Below, in pieces: positions 11,625 through 25,379 of a DNA stretch of 64,000 nucleotides. The notes under the pieces are model-generated. The model had not been told where the DNA came from. It worked only from the letters and a program-made list of their open reading frames with translations, and did no database searches. Each line of letters opens with the position of its first letter. Position 1 is the stretch's first letter. The translations under genes and the position numbers were made by a program. Source of the stretch: Chamaelirium japonicum (lineage: Eukaryota > Streptophyta > Magnoliopsida > Liliales > Melanthiaceae); NCBI GenBank assembly GCA_947650365.1, contig CANTAL010000137.1:372001-436000 (forward strand), given 5' to 3'.

Positions 11625-14600
11625 CGTACGAATGAATTAGAATGGATACATTCGTGCGAATAAATTCGAATGGATCATACGAATGAGTAAGAATGGATCG
11701 TCATTCTAATTCATTCGTATGATCCATTCTAATTCATTTGTATCCATTCTATTTTATTCGCATGATCCATTCTAATTCATTCGCGCAATCAATTCTAATT
11801 CATTCGTACGATCCATTCTAATCATTCATACGATCCATTCTAATTCATTCGTACGATCCATTCTAATTCATTCGCACGATCCAGTCTAATGGATTCGCAC
11901 GATCCATTCTAATTCATTCGCACGAATGTATCCATTCTAATTCATTCGTACGATCCATTCTAATTCATTAATATGATCCATTCTAATTCATTCATACGAT
12001 CCATTCTAATTCATATGCACAAAGGTATCCATTCTAATGCATTCGTAGGATCCATTCTAATCCATTCGTACGATCCATTCTAATTCATTCGTACGATCCA
12101 TTCTAATTCGTTCGCTCGAATGTATCCATTCTAATCCATTCGTACAATCCATTCTAATCCATTCGTACGATCCATTCTTATTCATTCGCATGAATGTAAC
12201 CATTCTAATTCATTCATTTGATCCATTCTAATTCATTCATACGATCCATTCTAATTCATTCGTCCGATCCATTCTAATTCATTCACACGAATGTATCCAT
12301 TCTAATTCATTCGTACGATCCATTCTAATTCATTCGTACGATCCATTCTAATTCATTCGTAAGATCCATTCTAATTCATTCGTACGATCTATTCTAATTC
12401 ATTCGTACGATCCATTCTAATTCATTGGCACGAATGTATCCATTCTAGTTTATTCGTACGATTCATTCTAATTCATTCGTAAGATCCATTCTAATTCATT
12501 CGTACGATCCATTCTAATTCATTCGTACGATCCATTCTAATTCATTCGTACGATCCATTCTAATTCATTCGTACGATCCATTCTAATTCATTCGCACAAA
12601 TGTATCCATTCTAATTCATTCGTACGATCCATTCTAATTCATTCGCACGATCCATTCTAATTCATTCGTACGATCCATTCTAATTCTTTCACACGATCCA
12701 TTCTAATTCATTCGTACGATCCATTCTAATTCATTCGCACGATCCATTCTAATTCATTTGTATGATCCATTCTAATTCATTCATACGATCCATTCTAATT
12801 TATTCGTACGATCCATTCTAATTCATTCGCACAAATGTATCCATTCTAATTCATTCGTACGATCCATTCTAATTCATTCGCACGATCCATTCTAATTAAT
12901 TCATACAATCCATTCTAATTCTTTCACACGATCTATTCTAATTCATTCGTAGGATCCATTCTAATTCATTCCTACAATCTATTCTATTTCATTCGTACGA
13001 TCCATTCTTACTCATTCGTACGATCCATTCTACTTCATTCGGATGAATGTATCCATTTTAATTTATTCGTACGATCCATTCAAATTCATTCGTACGATCC
13101 ATTCTAATTCATTCATATGATCCATTCTAATTCATTCGTATGATCTATTCTTATTCATTCGCACGATCCAGTCTAATTGATTCGCACGATCCATTCTAAT
13201 TCATTCGCACGAATGTATCCATTCTAATTCATTCGTACGATCTATTCTAATTCATTAATTTGATCCATTCTAATTCATTCGTACGATCTATTCGAATTCA
13301 TTCGTAGGATCCATTCTAATTCATTCGTACAATCTATTCTATTTCATTCGTACGATCCATTCTTACTCATTCGTATGATACATTCTAATTCATTCGGACG
13401 AATGTATCCATTCTAATTTATTCGTACGATCCATTCTAATTCATTCATACGATCCATTCTAATTCATTCGTACGATCCATTCTAATTCATTCGCATAAAT
13501 TTAACCATTCTAATTCATTCATTTGATCCATTCTAATTCATTCGTACGATCCATTCTAATTCATTCGTCCGATCCATTCTAATTCATTCGCACGAATGTA
13601 TCCATTCTAATTCATTCGTACGATCCATTCTAATTCATTTGTACGATCCATTCTAATTCATTCGTAAGATCCATTCTAATTCATTCGTACGATCTATTCT
13701 AATTCATTTGTACGATCCATTCTAATTCATTCGCACGAATGTATCCATTCTAGTTCATTCGTACGATCCATTCTAGTTCATTCGTACGATCCATTCTAAT
13801 TCATTCGTACGATCCATTCTAATTCATTCGTATGATCCATTCTAATTCATTCGTACGATCCATTCTAATTCATTCATACAATCCATTCTAATTCATTCGC
13901 ACGAATGTATCCATTCTAATTAATTCATACGATCCATTCTAAATCATTCGTATGATCCATTCTTATTCATTCGCACAATCCAGTCTAATGGATTCGCACG
14001 ATCCATTCTAATTCATTCGCACGAATGTATCCATTCTAATTCATTCGTACGATCCATTCTAATTCATTAATATGATCCATTCTAATTCATTCGTACGATC
14101 CATTCTAATTGATATGCACAAAGGTATCCATTCTAATCCATTCGTAGGATCCATTCTAATCCAATCGTACGATCCATTCTAATTCATTCGTACGATCCAT
14201 TTTAATTCATTCGCTCGAATGTATCCATTCTAATCCATTCGTACGATCCATTCTAATCCATTCGTACGATCCATTCTAATTCATTCGTATGAATGTAACC
14301 ATTCTAATTCATTCATTTGATCCATTCTAATTCATTCGTACGATCCATTCTAATTCATTCGTCCGATCCATTCTAATTCATTCGCATGAATGAATCCATT
14401 CTAATTCATTCGTACGATCCATTCTAATTCATTCGTACGATCCATTCTAATTCATTCGTACGATCCATTCTAATTCATTCGCACGAATGTATCCATTCTA
14501 GTTCATTCGTACGATCCATTCTAATTCATTTGTATGATCCATTCTAATTCATTCGTACGATCCATTCTAATTCATTCGTAAGATCCATTCTAATTCATTC

Positions 14601-16100
14601 GTACGATCCATTAAAATTCATTCGTACGATCCATTCTAATTCATTCGCACGAATGTATCCATTCTAGTTCATTCGTACGATCCATTCTAATTCATTCGTA
14701 TGATCCATTCTAATTCATTCGCACGATCCATTCTAATTCATTCGTACGATCCATTCTAATTCATTCATACGATCCATTCTAATTCATTCGTACGATTCCA
14801 TTCTAATTCATTCACACAAATGTATCCATTCTAATTCATTCGTACGATCCATTCTAATTCATTCGCACAAATGTATCCATTCTAATTAATTCGTACGATC
14901 CATTCTAATTCATTCGCATGATCCATTCTAATTCATTCGTACGATCCATTCTAATTCTTTCACACGATCCATTCTAATTCATTCGTACGATCCATTCTAA
15001 TTCATTCGCACAAATGTATCCATTTTAATTCATTCGTACGATCCATTCTAATTCATTCGCACGATCCATTCTAATTCATTCGTACGATCCATTCTAATTC
15101 TTTCACACGATCCATTCTAATTCATTCGTACGATCCATTCTAATTCATTCGCACGATCCATTCTAATTCATTTGTACGATCCATTCTAATTCATTCATAC
15201 GATCCAATCTAATATTTTCGTACGATCCATTCTAATTCATTCGCACAAATGTATCCATTCTAATTCATTCGTACGATCCATTCTAATTCATTCGCACGAT
15301 CCATTCTAATTAATTCATACAATCCATTCTAATTCTTTCACACGATCTATTCTAATTCATTCGTAGGATCCATTCTAATTCATTCGTACAATCTATTTTA
15401 TTTCATTCGTACGATCCATTCTTACTCATTCGTATGATCCATTCTACTTCATTCGGATGAATGTATCCATTCTAATTTATTCGTACGATCCATTCTAATT
15501 CATTCGTACGATCCATTCTAATTCATTCATATGATCCATTCTAATTCATTCGTATGATCTATTCTTATTCATTCGCACGATCCAGTCTAATTGATTCGCA
15601 CGATCCATTCTAATTCATTCGTACGAATGTATCCATTCTAATTCATTCGTACGATCCATTCTAATTCATTAATTTGATCCATTCTAATTCATTCGTACGA
15701 TCTATTCGAATTCATTCGTAGGATCCATTCTAATTCATTCGTACAATCTATTCTATTTCATTCGTACGATCCATTCTTACTCATTCGTATGATCCATTCT
15801 AATTCATTCGGACGAATGTATCCATTCTAATTTATTCGTACGATCCATTCTAATTCATTCGTACGATCTATTCTAATTCATTCGTACGATCCATTCTAAT
15901 TCATTCGTATGATCCATTCTAATTCATTCATACGATCTATTCTAATTTATTCATACAATCCATTCTAATTCTTTCACACGATCCATTCTAATTCATTCGT
16001 ACGATCCATTCTAATTCATTCGCACAATCCATTCTATTTCATTCGTACGATCCATTCTTACTCATTCGTATGATCCATTCTAATTCATTCGCACGAATGT
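11526..16100 (+). repeat. HOR unit 1 (enlarged, 4575 bp)
   Basis: It runs from the dyad junction at 11526 to the next at 16101, about 1.07 kb longer than the typical unit. Landmarks normally seen once per unit occur twice, about 2.1 kb apart: the CGCTCGAATG unit near 12114 and 14212, and the CCAGTCTAATGG unit near 11882 and 13980. An internal duplication therefore probably explains the extra length. It starts with a short minus-oriented block (11533-11701), and the rest is plus-oriented. GATATGCACAAAGG lies at 14111. Confidence 0.85.
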
Positions 16101-16199
16101 ATCCATAATGGATCATACGAATGAGTAAGAATGGATCGTACGAATGAAATAGAATGGATTGTGCGAATGAATTAGAATGGACCGTACGAATGAATTAGA
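15987..16199 (+). repeat. Long inverted repeat (dyad), HOR copy 2
   Basis: Left arm 15987-16078 and right arm 16108-16199 pair over 92 nt with one mismatch seen (GATCC opposite GGACC). The spacer is 16079-16107. A smaller nested dyad ATCCATAATGGAT sits at 16101-16113. Confidence 0.9.
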
Positions 16200-19100
16200 C
16201 GTACGAATGAATTAGGATGGATACATTCGTGCGAATAAATTAGAATGGATCATACGAATGAGTAAGAATGGATCGTCATTTTAATTCATTCGTATGATCT
16301 ATTCTAATTCATTTGTATCCATTCTATTTCATTCGCACGATCCATTCTAATTCATTCGCGCAATCTATTCTAATTCATTCGTACGATCCATTCTAATTCA
16401 TTCGTACGATCCATTCTAATTCATTCATTCAATCCATTCTAATTTATTCGCACGAATGTATCCATTCTAATTCATTCGTATGATCCATTCTAATTCATTC
16501 GCACAATCTATTCTAATTCATTCATACGATCCATTCTAATTCATTTGCACGAATGTATCCATTCTAATTCATTCATACGATCCATTCTACTTAATTCGTA
16601 CTATCCGTTCTAATTCACTCATACGATCTATTCTAATTCATTCATACGATCCATTCTAATTCATTTGCACGAATATATCCATTCTAATTCATTCGTACGA
16701 TCCATTCTAATTCCTTCGTACGATCCATTCTAATTCCTTCGTACGATCCATTCTATTTCATTCGTATGATCCATTCTAATTCCTTCGTACTATCCATTCT
16801 AATTCCTTCGTATCCATTCTAATTCACTCATACGATCCATTCTAATTCATTCGTACGATCCATTCTAATTCATTCATACAATTCATTCTAATTCATTTGC
16901 ACGAATGTATCCATTCTAATCCATTCGTATGATCCATTCTAATCCATTCGTACGATCCGTTCTAATTCATTCGCATGAATGTAACAATTCTAATTCATTC
17001 ATTTGATCCATTCTAATTCATTCGTACGATCCATTCTAATTCATTCGTCCGATCCATTCTAATTCATTCGCACGAATGTATCCATTCTAATTCATTCGCA
17101 CGAATGTATCCATTCTAATTCATTCGTACGATCCATTCTAATTCATTCGTACGATCCATTCTAATTCATTCGTAAGATCCATTCTAATTCATTCGTACGA
17201 TCTATTCTAATTCATTTGTACGATCCATTCTAATTCATTCGCACGAATGTATCCATTCTAGTTCATTCGTACGATCCATTCTAGTTCATTCGTACGATCC
17301 ATTCTAATTCATTCGTACGATCTATTCTAATTCATTCGTATGATCCATTCTAATTCATTCGTACGATCCATTCTAATTCATTCATACAATCCATTCTAAT
17401 TCATTCGCACGAATGTATCCATTCTAATTAATTCATACGATCCATTCTAATTCATTCGTATGATCCATTCTTATTCATTCGCACAATCCAGTCTAATGGA
17501 TTCGCACGATCCATTCTAATTCATTCGCACGAATGTATCCATTCTAATTCATTCGTACGATCCATTCTAATTCATTAATATGATCCATTCTAATTCATTC
17601 GTAAGATCCATTCTAATTGATATGCACAAAGGTATCCATTCTAATCCATTCGTAGGATCCATTCTAATCCATTCGTACGATCCATTCTAATTCATTCGTA
17701 CGATCCATTCTAATTCATTCGCTCGAATGTATCCATTCTAATCCATTTGTACGATCCATTCTAATCCATTCGTACGATCCATTCTAATTCATTCGTATGA
17801 ATGTAACCATTCTAATTCATTCATTTGATCCATTCTAATTCATTCCTACGATCCATTCTAATTCATTCGTCCGATCCATTCTAATTCATTCGCATGAATG
17901 AATCCATTCTAATTCATTCGTACGATCCATTCTAATTCATTCGTACGATCCATTCTAATTTATTCGCACGAATGTATCCGTTCTAGTTCATTCGTACGAT
18001 CCATTCTAATTCATTCGTAAGATCCATTCTAATTCATTCGTACGATACATTCTAATTCATTTGTACGATCCATTCTAATTCATTCGTAAGATCCATTCTA
18101 ATTCATTCGTACGATCCATTCAAATTCATTCGTACGATCCATTCTAATTCATTCGCACGAATGTATCCATTCTAGTTCATTCGTACGATCCATTCTAATT
18201 CATTCGTACGATCCATTCTAATTCATTCGCACGATCCATTCTAATTCATTCGTACGATCCATTCTAATTCATTCATACGATCCATTCTAATTCATTCGTA
18301 CGATCCATTCTAATTCATTCGCACAAATGTATCCATTCTAATTCATTCGTACGATCCATTCTAATTCATTCGCACAAATGTATCCATTCTAATTAATTCG
18401 TACGATCCATTCTAATTCATTCGCACGATCCATTCTAATTCATTCGTACGATCCATTCTAATTCTTTCACATGATCCATTCTAATTCATTCGTACGATCC
18501 ATTCTAATTCATTCGCACAAATGTATCCATTCTAATTCATTCGTACGATCCATTCTAATTCATTCGCACGATCCATTCTAATTCATTCGTACGATCCATT
18601 CTAATTCTTTCACACGATCTATTCTAATTCATTCGTACGATCCATTATAATTCATTCGCACGATCCATTCTATATCATTTGTACGATCCATTCTAATTCA
18701 TTCATACGATCCATTCTAATTTATTCGTACGATCCATTCTAATTCATTCGCACAAATGTATTCATTCTAATTCATTCGTACGATCCATTCTAATTCATTC
18801 GCACGATCCATTCTAATTAATTCATACAATCCATTCTAATTCTTTCACACGATCTATTCTAATTCATTCGTAGGATGTATTCTAATTCATTCGTACAATC
18901 TATTCTATTTCATTCGTACGATCCATTCTTACTCATTCGCATGATCCATTCTACTTCATTCGGATGAATGTATCCATTCTAATTTATTCGTACGATCCAT
19001 TCTAATTCATTCGTACGATCCATTCTAATTCATTCATATGATCCATTCTAATTCATTCGTATGATCTATTCTTATTCATTCGAACGATCCAGTCTAATTG

Positions 19101-19607
19101 ATTCGCACGATCCATTCTAATTCATTCGCACGAATGTATCCATTCTAATTCATTCGTACGATCCATTCTAATTCATTAATTTGATCCATTCTAATTCATT
19201 CGTACGATCTATTCGAATTCATTCGTAGGATCCATTCTAATTCATTCGTACAATCTATTCTATTTCATTCGTACGATCCATTCTTACTCATTCGTATGAT
19301 CCATTCTAATTCATTCGGACGAATGTATCCATTCTAATTTATTCGTACGATCCATTCTAATTCATTCGTACGATCCATTCTAATTCATTCGTACGATCCA
19401 TTCTAATTCATTCATATGATCCATTCTAATTCATTCATACGATCTATTCTAATTCATTCATACAATCCATTCTAATTCTTTCACACGATCCATTCTAATT
19501 CATTCGTACGATCCATTCTAATTCATTCGCACAATCCATTCTATTTCATTCGTACGATCCATTCTTACTCATTCGTATGATCCATTCTAATTCATTCGCA
19601 CGAATGT
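16101..19607 (+). repeat. HOR unit 2 (3507 bp)
   Basis: Full-length unit: minus-oriented block to about 16276, then plus-oriented units. GATATGCACAAAGG at 17619. It carries the subtype mark TCTATATCATTTG (18669), shared with the units starting at 25281 and 28783. Confidence 0.9.
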
Positions 19608-19706
19608 ATCCATAATGGATCATACGAATAAGTAAGAATGGATCGTACGAATGAAATAGAATGGATTGTGCGAATGAATTAGAATGGACCGTACGAATGA
19701 ATTAGA
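19494..19706 (+). repeat. Long inverted repeat (dyad), HOR copy 3
   Basis: Arms 19494-19585 and 19615-19706 around spacer 19586-19614, junction at 19608. The right arm has ATAAGTAAG where the left arm predicts ATGAGTAAG. Confidence 0.88.
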
Positions 19707-21824
19707 CGTACGAATGAATTAGAATGGATACATTCGTGCGAATAAATTAGAATGGATCATACGAATAAGTGAGAATGGATCGTCATTCTAATTCATTCGT
19801 ATGATCCATTCTAATTCATTTGTATCCATTCTATTTCATTCGCACGATCCATTCTAATTCATTCGCGCAATCTATTCTAATTCATTCGTACGATCCATTC
19901 TAATTCATTTGTACGATCCATTCTAATTCATTCATTCAATCCATTCTAATTTATTCGCACGAATGTATCCATTCTAATTCATTCGTATGATCCATTCTAA
20001 TTCATTCGCACAATCTATTCTAATTCATTCACACGATCCATTCTAATTCATTCGCATGAATGTATCCATTCTAATTCATTCATTTGATCCATTCTAATTC
20101 ATTCGTACGTACGATCCATTCTAATTCATTCGTACGATCAATTCTAATTCATTCGCACGAATGTATCCATTCTAATTCATTCGTACGATCCATTCTAATT
20201 CATTCATAGGATCCATTCTAATTCATTCATACAATCCATTCTAATTCATTCGCACGAATGTATCCATTCTAATTCATTCGTACGATCCATTCTAATTCAT
20301 TCGTACGATCCATTCTAATTCATTCGTAAGATCCATTCTAATTCATTCGTACGATCCATTCAAATTCATTCGTACGATCCATTCTAATTCATTCGCACGA
20401 ATGTATCCATTCTAGTTCATTCGTACGATCCATTCTAATTCATTCGTACGATCCATTCTAATTCATTCGCACGATCCATTCTAATTCATTCGTACGATCC
20501 ATTCTAATTCATTCATACGATCCATTCTAATTCATTCGCACAAATGTATCCATTCTAATTCATTCGTATGATCCATTCTAATTCATTCGCACAAATGTAT
20601 CCATTCTAATTAATTCGTACGATCCATTCTAATTCATTCGCATGATCCATTCTAATTCATTCGTACGATCCATTCTAATTCTTTCACACGATCCATTCTA
20701 ATTCATTCGTACGATCCATTCTAATTCATTCGCACAAATGTATCCATTCTAATTCATTCGTACGATCCATTCTAATTCATTCGCACGATCCATTCTAATT
20801 CATTCGTACGATCCATTCTAATTCTTTCACACGATCCATTCTAATTCATTCGTACGATCCATTCTAATTCATTCGCACGATCCATTCTAATTCATTTGTA
20901 CGATCCATTCTAATTCATTCATACGATCCAATCTAATATTTTCGTACGATCCATTCTAATTCATTCGCACAAATGTATCCATTCTAATTCATTCGTACGA
21001 TCCATTCTAATTCATTCGCACGATCCATTCTAATTAATTCATACAATCCATTCTAATTCTTTCACACGATCTATTCTAATTCATTCGTAGGATCCATTCT
21101 AATTCATTCGTACAATCTATTTTATTTCATTCGTACGATCCATTCTTACTCATTCGTATGATCCATTCTACTTCATTCGGATGAATGTATCCATTCTAAT
21201 TTATTCGTACGATCCATTCTAATTCATTCGTACGATCCATTCTAATTCATTCATATGATCCATTCTAATTCATTCGTATGATCTATTCTTATTCATTCGC
21301 ACGATCCAGTCTAATTGATTCGCACGATCCATTCTAATTCATTCGTACGAATGTATCCATTCTAATTCATTCGTACGATCCATTCTAATTCATTAATTTG
21401 ATCCATTCTAATTCATTCGTACGATCTATTCGAATTCATTCGTAGGATCCATTCTAATTCATTCGTACAATCTATTCTATTTCATTCGTACGATCCATTC
21501 TTACTCATTCGTATGATCCATTCTAATTCATTCGGACGAATGTATCCATTCTAATTTATTCGTACGATCCATTCTAATTCATTCGTACGATCTATTCTAA
21601 TTCATTCGTACGATCCATTCTAATTCATTCGTATGATCCATTCTAATTCATTCATACGATCTATTCTAATTTATTCATACAATCCATTCTAATTCTTTCA
21701 CACGATCCATTCTAATTCATTCGTACGATCCATTCTAATTCATTCACACAATCCATTCTATTTCATTCGTACGATCCATTCTTACTCATTCGTATGATCC
21801 ATTCTAATTCATTCGCACGAATGT
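19608..21824 (+). repeat. HOR unit 3 (truncated, 2217 bp)
   Basis: It lacks about 1.29 kb relative to its neighbours. The missing part falls between roughly 20050 and 20300, where the unit GTACGTACGATCC (near 20107) is irregular. GATATGCACAAAGG is absent. The distal part carries the subtype mark AATATTTTCG (near 20934), as in the units ending at 16101 and 25281. Confidence 0.87.
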
Positions 21825-21923
21825 ATCCATAATGGATCATACGAATGAGTAAGAATGGATCGTACGAATGAAATAGAATGGATTGTGCGAATGAATTAGA
21901 ATAGACCGTACGAATGAATTAGA
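21711..21923 (+). repeat. Long inverted repeat (dyad), HOR copy 4
   Basis: Arms 21711-21802 and 21832-21923 around spacer 21803-21831, junction at 21825. There are small differences such as CACACAATCC in the left arm. Confidence 0.88.
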
Positions 21924-24900
21924 CGTACGAATGAATTAGGATGGATACATTCGTGCGAATAAATTAGAATGGATCATACGAATGAGTAAGAATGGATCGT
22001 CATTTTAATTCATTCGTATGATCCATTCTAATTCATTTGTATCCATTCTATTTCATTCGCACGATCCATTCTAATTCATTCACGCAATCTATTCTAATTC
22101 ATTCGTACGATCCATTCTAATTCATTCGTACGATCCATTCTAATTCATTCATTCAATCCATTCTAATTTATTCGCACGAATGTATCCATTCTAATTCATT
22201 CGTATGATCCATTCTAATTCATTCGCACAATCTATTCTAATTCATTCATACGATCCATTCTAATTCATTCGCACGAATGTATCCATTCTAATTCATTCAT
22301 ACGATCCATTCTACTTAATTCGTACTATCCGTTCTAATTCACTCATACGATCCATTCTAATTCATTCATACGATCCATTCTAATTCATTTGCACGAATAT
22401 ATCCATTCTAATTCATTCGTACGATCCATTCTAATTCCTTCGTACGATCCATTCTAATTCCTTCGTACGATCCATTCTATTTCATTCGTATGATCCATTC
22501 TAATTCCTTCGTACTATCCATTCTAATTCCTTCGTATCCATTCTAATTCACTCATACGATCCATTCTAATTCATTCGTACGATCCATTCTAATTCATTCA
22601 TACAATTCATTCTAATTCATTTGCACGAATGTATCCATTCTAATCCATTCGTATGATCCATTCTAATCCATTCGTACGATCCATTCTAATTCATTTGCAT
22701 GAATGTAACAATTCTAATTCATTCATTTGATCCATTCTAATTCATTCGTACGATCCATTCTAATTCATTCGTCCGATCCATTCTAATTCATTCGCACGAA
22801 TGTATCCATTCTAATTCATTCGTACGATCCATTCTAATTCATTTGTACGATCCATTCTAATTCATTCATAAGATCCATTCTAATTCATTCGTACGATCTA
22901 TTCTAATTCATTTGTACGATCCATTCTAATTCATTCGCACGAATGTATCCATTCTAGTTCATTCGTACGATCCATTCTAGTTCATTCGTACGATCCATTC
23001 TAATTCATTCGTACGATCCATTCTAATTCATTCGTATGATCCATTCTAATTCATTCGTACGATCCATTCTAATTCATTCATACAATCCATTCTAATTCAT
23101 TCGCACGAATGTATCCATTCTAATTAATTCATACGATCCATTCTAAATCATTCGTATGATCCATTCTTATTCATTCGCACAATCCAGTCTAATGGATTCG
23201 CACGATCCATTCTAATTCATTCGCACGAATGTATCCATTCTAATTCATTCGTACGATCCATTCTAATTCATTAATATGATCCATTCTAATTCATTCGTAC
23301 GATCCATTCTAATTGATATGCACAAAGGTATCCATTCTAATCCATTCGTAGGATCCATTCTAATCCAATCGTACGATCCATTCTAATTCATTCGTACGAT
23401 CCATTTTAATTCATTCGCTCGAATGTATCCATTCTAATCCATTCATACGATCCATTCTAATCCATTCGTACGATCCATTCTCATTCATTCGTATGAATGT
23501 AACCATTCTAATTCATTCATTTGATCCATTCTAATTCATTCGTACGATCCATTCTAATTCATTCGTCCGATCCATTCTAATTCATTCGCATGAATGAATC
23601 CATTCTAATTCATTCGTACGATCCATTCTAATTCATTCGTACGATCCATTCTAATTCATTCGCACGAATGTATCCATTCTAGTTCATTCGTACGATCCAT
23701 TCTAATTCATTCGTACGATCCATTCTAATTCATTCGTACGATCCATTCTAATTCATTCGTAAGATCCATTCTAATTCATTCGTACGATCCATTCAAATTC
23801 ATTCGTACGATCCATTCTAATTCATTCGCACGAATGTATCCATTCTAGTTCATTCGTACGATCCATTCTAATTCATTCGTACGATCCATTCTAATTCATT
23901 CGCACGATCTATTCTAATTCATTCGTACGATCCATTCTAATTCATTCATACGATCCATTCTAATTCATTCGTACGATCCATTCTAATTCATTCGCACAAA
24001 TGTATCCATTCTCATTCATTCGTACGATCCATTCTAATTCATTCGCACAAATGTATCCATTCTAATTAATTCGTACGATCCATTCTAATTCATTCGCATG
24101 ATCCATTCTAATTCATTCGTACGATCCATTCTAATTCTTTCACACGATCCATTCTAATTCATTCGTACGATCCATTCTAATTCATTCGCACAAATGTATC
24201 CATTCTAATTCATTCGTACGATCCATTCTAATTCATTCGCACGATCCATTCTAATTCATTCGTACGATCCATTCTAATTCTTTCACACGATCCATTCTAA
24301 TTCATTCGTACGATCCATTTTAATTCATTCGCACGATCCATTCTAATTCATTTGTACGATCCATTCTAATTCATTCATACGATCCAATCTAATATTTTCG
24401 TACGATCCATTCTAATTCATTCGCACAAATGTATCCATTCTAATTCATTCGTACGATCCATTCTAATTCATTCGCACGATCCATTCTAATTAATTCATAC
24501 AATCCATTCTAATTCTTTCACACGATCTATTCTAATTCATTCGTAGGATCCATTCTAATTCATTCGTACAATCTATTTTATTTCATTCGTACGATCCATT
24601 CTTACTCATTCGTATGATCCATTCTACTTCATTCGGATGAATGTATCCATTCTAATTTATTCGTACGATCCATTCTAATTCATTCGTACGATCCATTCTA
24701 ATTCATTCATATGATCCATTCTAATTCATTCGTATGATCTATTCTTATTCATTCGCACGATCCAGTCTAATTGATTCGCACGATCCATTCTAATTCATTC
24801 GTACGAATGTATCCATTCTAATTCATTCGTACGATCCATTCTAATTCATTAATTTGATCCATTCTAATTCATTCGTACGATCTATTCGAATTCATTCGTA

Positions 24901-25280
24901 GGATCCATTCTAATTCATTCGTACAATCTATTCTATTTCATTCGTACGATCCATTCTTACTCATTCGTATGATCCATTCTAATTCATTCGGACGAATGTA
25001 TCCATTCTAATTTATTCGTACGATCCATTCTAATTCATTCGTACGATCTATTCTAATTCATTCGTACGATCCATTCTAATTCATTCGTATGATCCATTCT
25101 AATTCATTCATACGATCTATTCTAATTTATTCATACAATCCATTCTAATTCTTTCACACGATCCATTCTAATTCATTCGTACGATCCATTCTAATTCATT
25201 CGCACAATCCATTCTATTTCATTCGTACGATCCATTCTTACTCATTCGTATGATCCATTCTAATTCATTCGCACGAATGT
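21825..25280 (+). repeat. HOR unit 4 (3456 bp)
   Basis: About two 23-bp units shorter than 3502. GATATGCACAAAGG at 23315, subtype mark AATATTTTCG near 24391. The minus-oriented block ends at 22000. Confidence 0.9.
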
Positions 25281-25379
25281 ATCCATAATGGATCATACGA
25301 ATGAGTAAGAATGGATCGTACGAATGAAATAGAATGGATTATGCGAATGAATAAGAATGGACCGTACGAATGAATTAGA
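25167..25379 (+). repeat. Long inverted repeat (dyad), HOR copy 5
   Basis: Arms 25167-25258 and 25288-25379 around spacer 25259-25287, junction at 25281. The right arm has GAATAAGAATGGACC, a change shared with the next copy. Confidence 0.88.
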
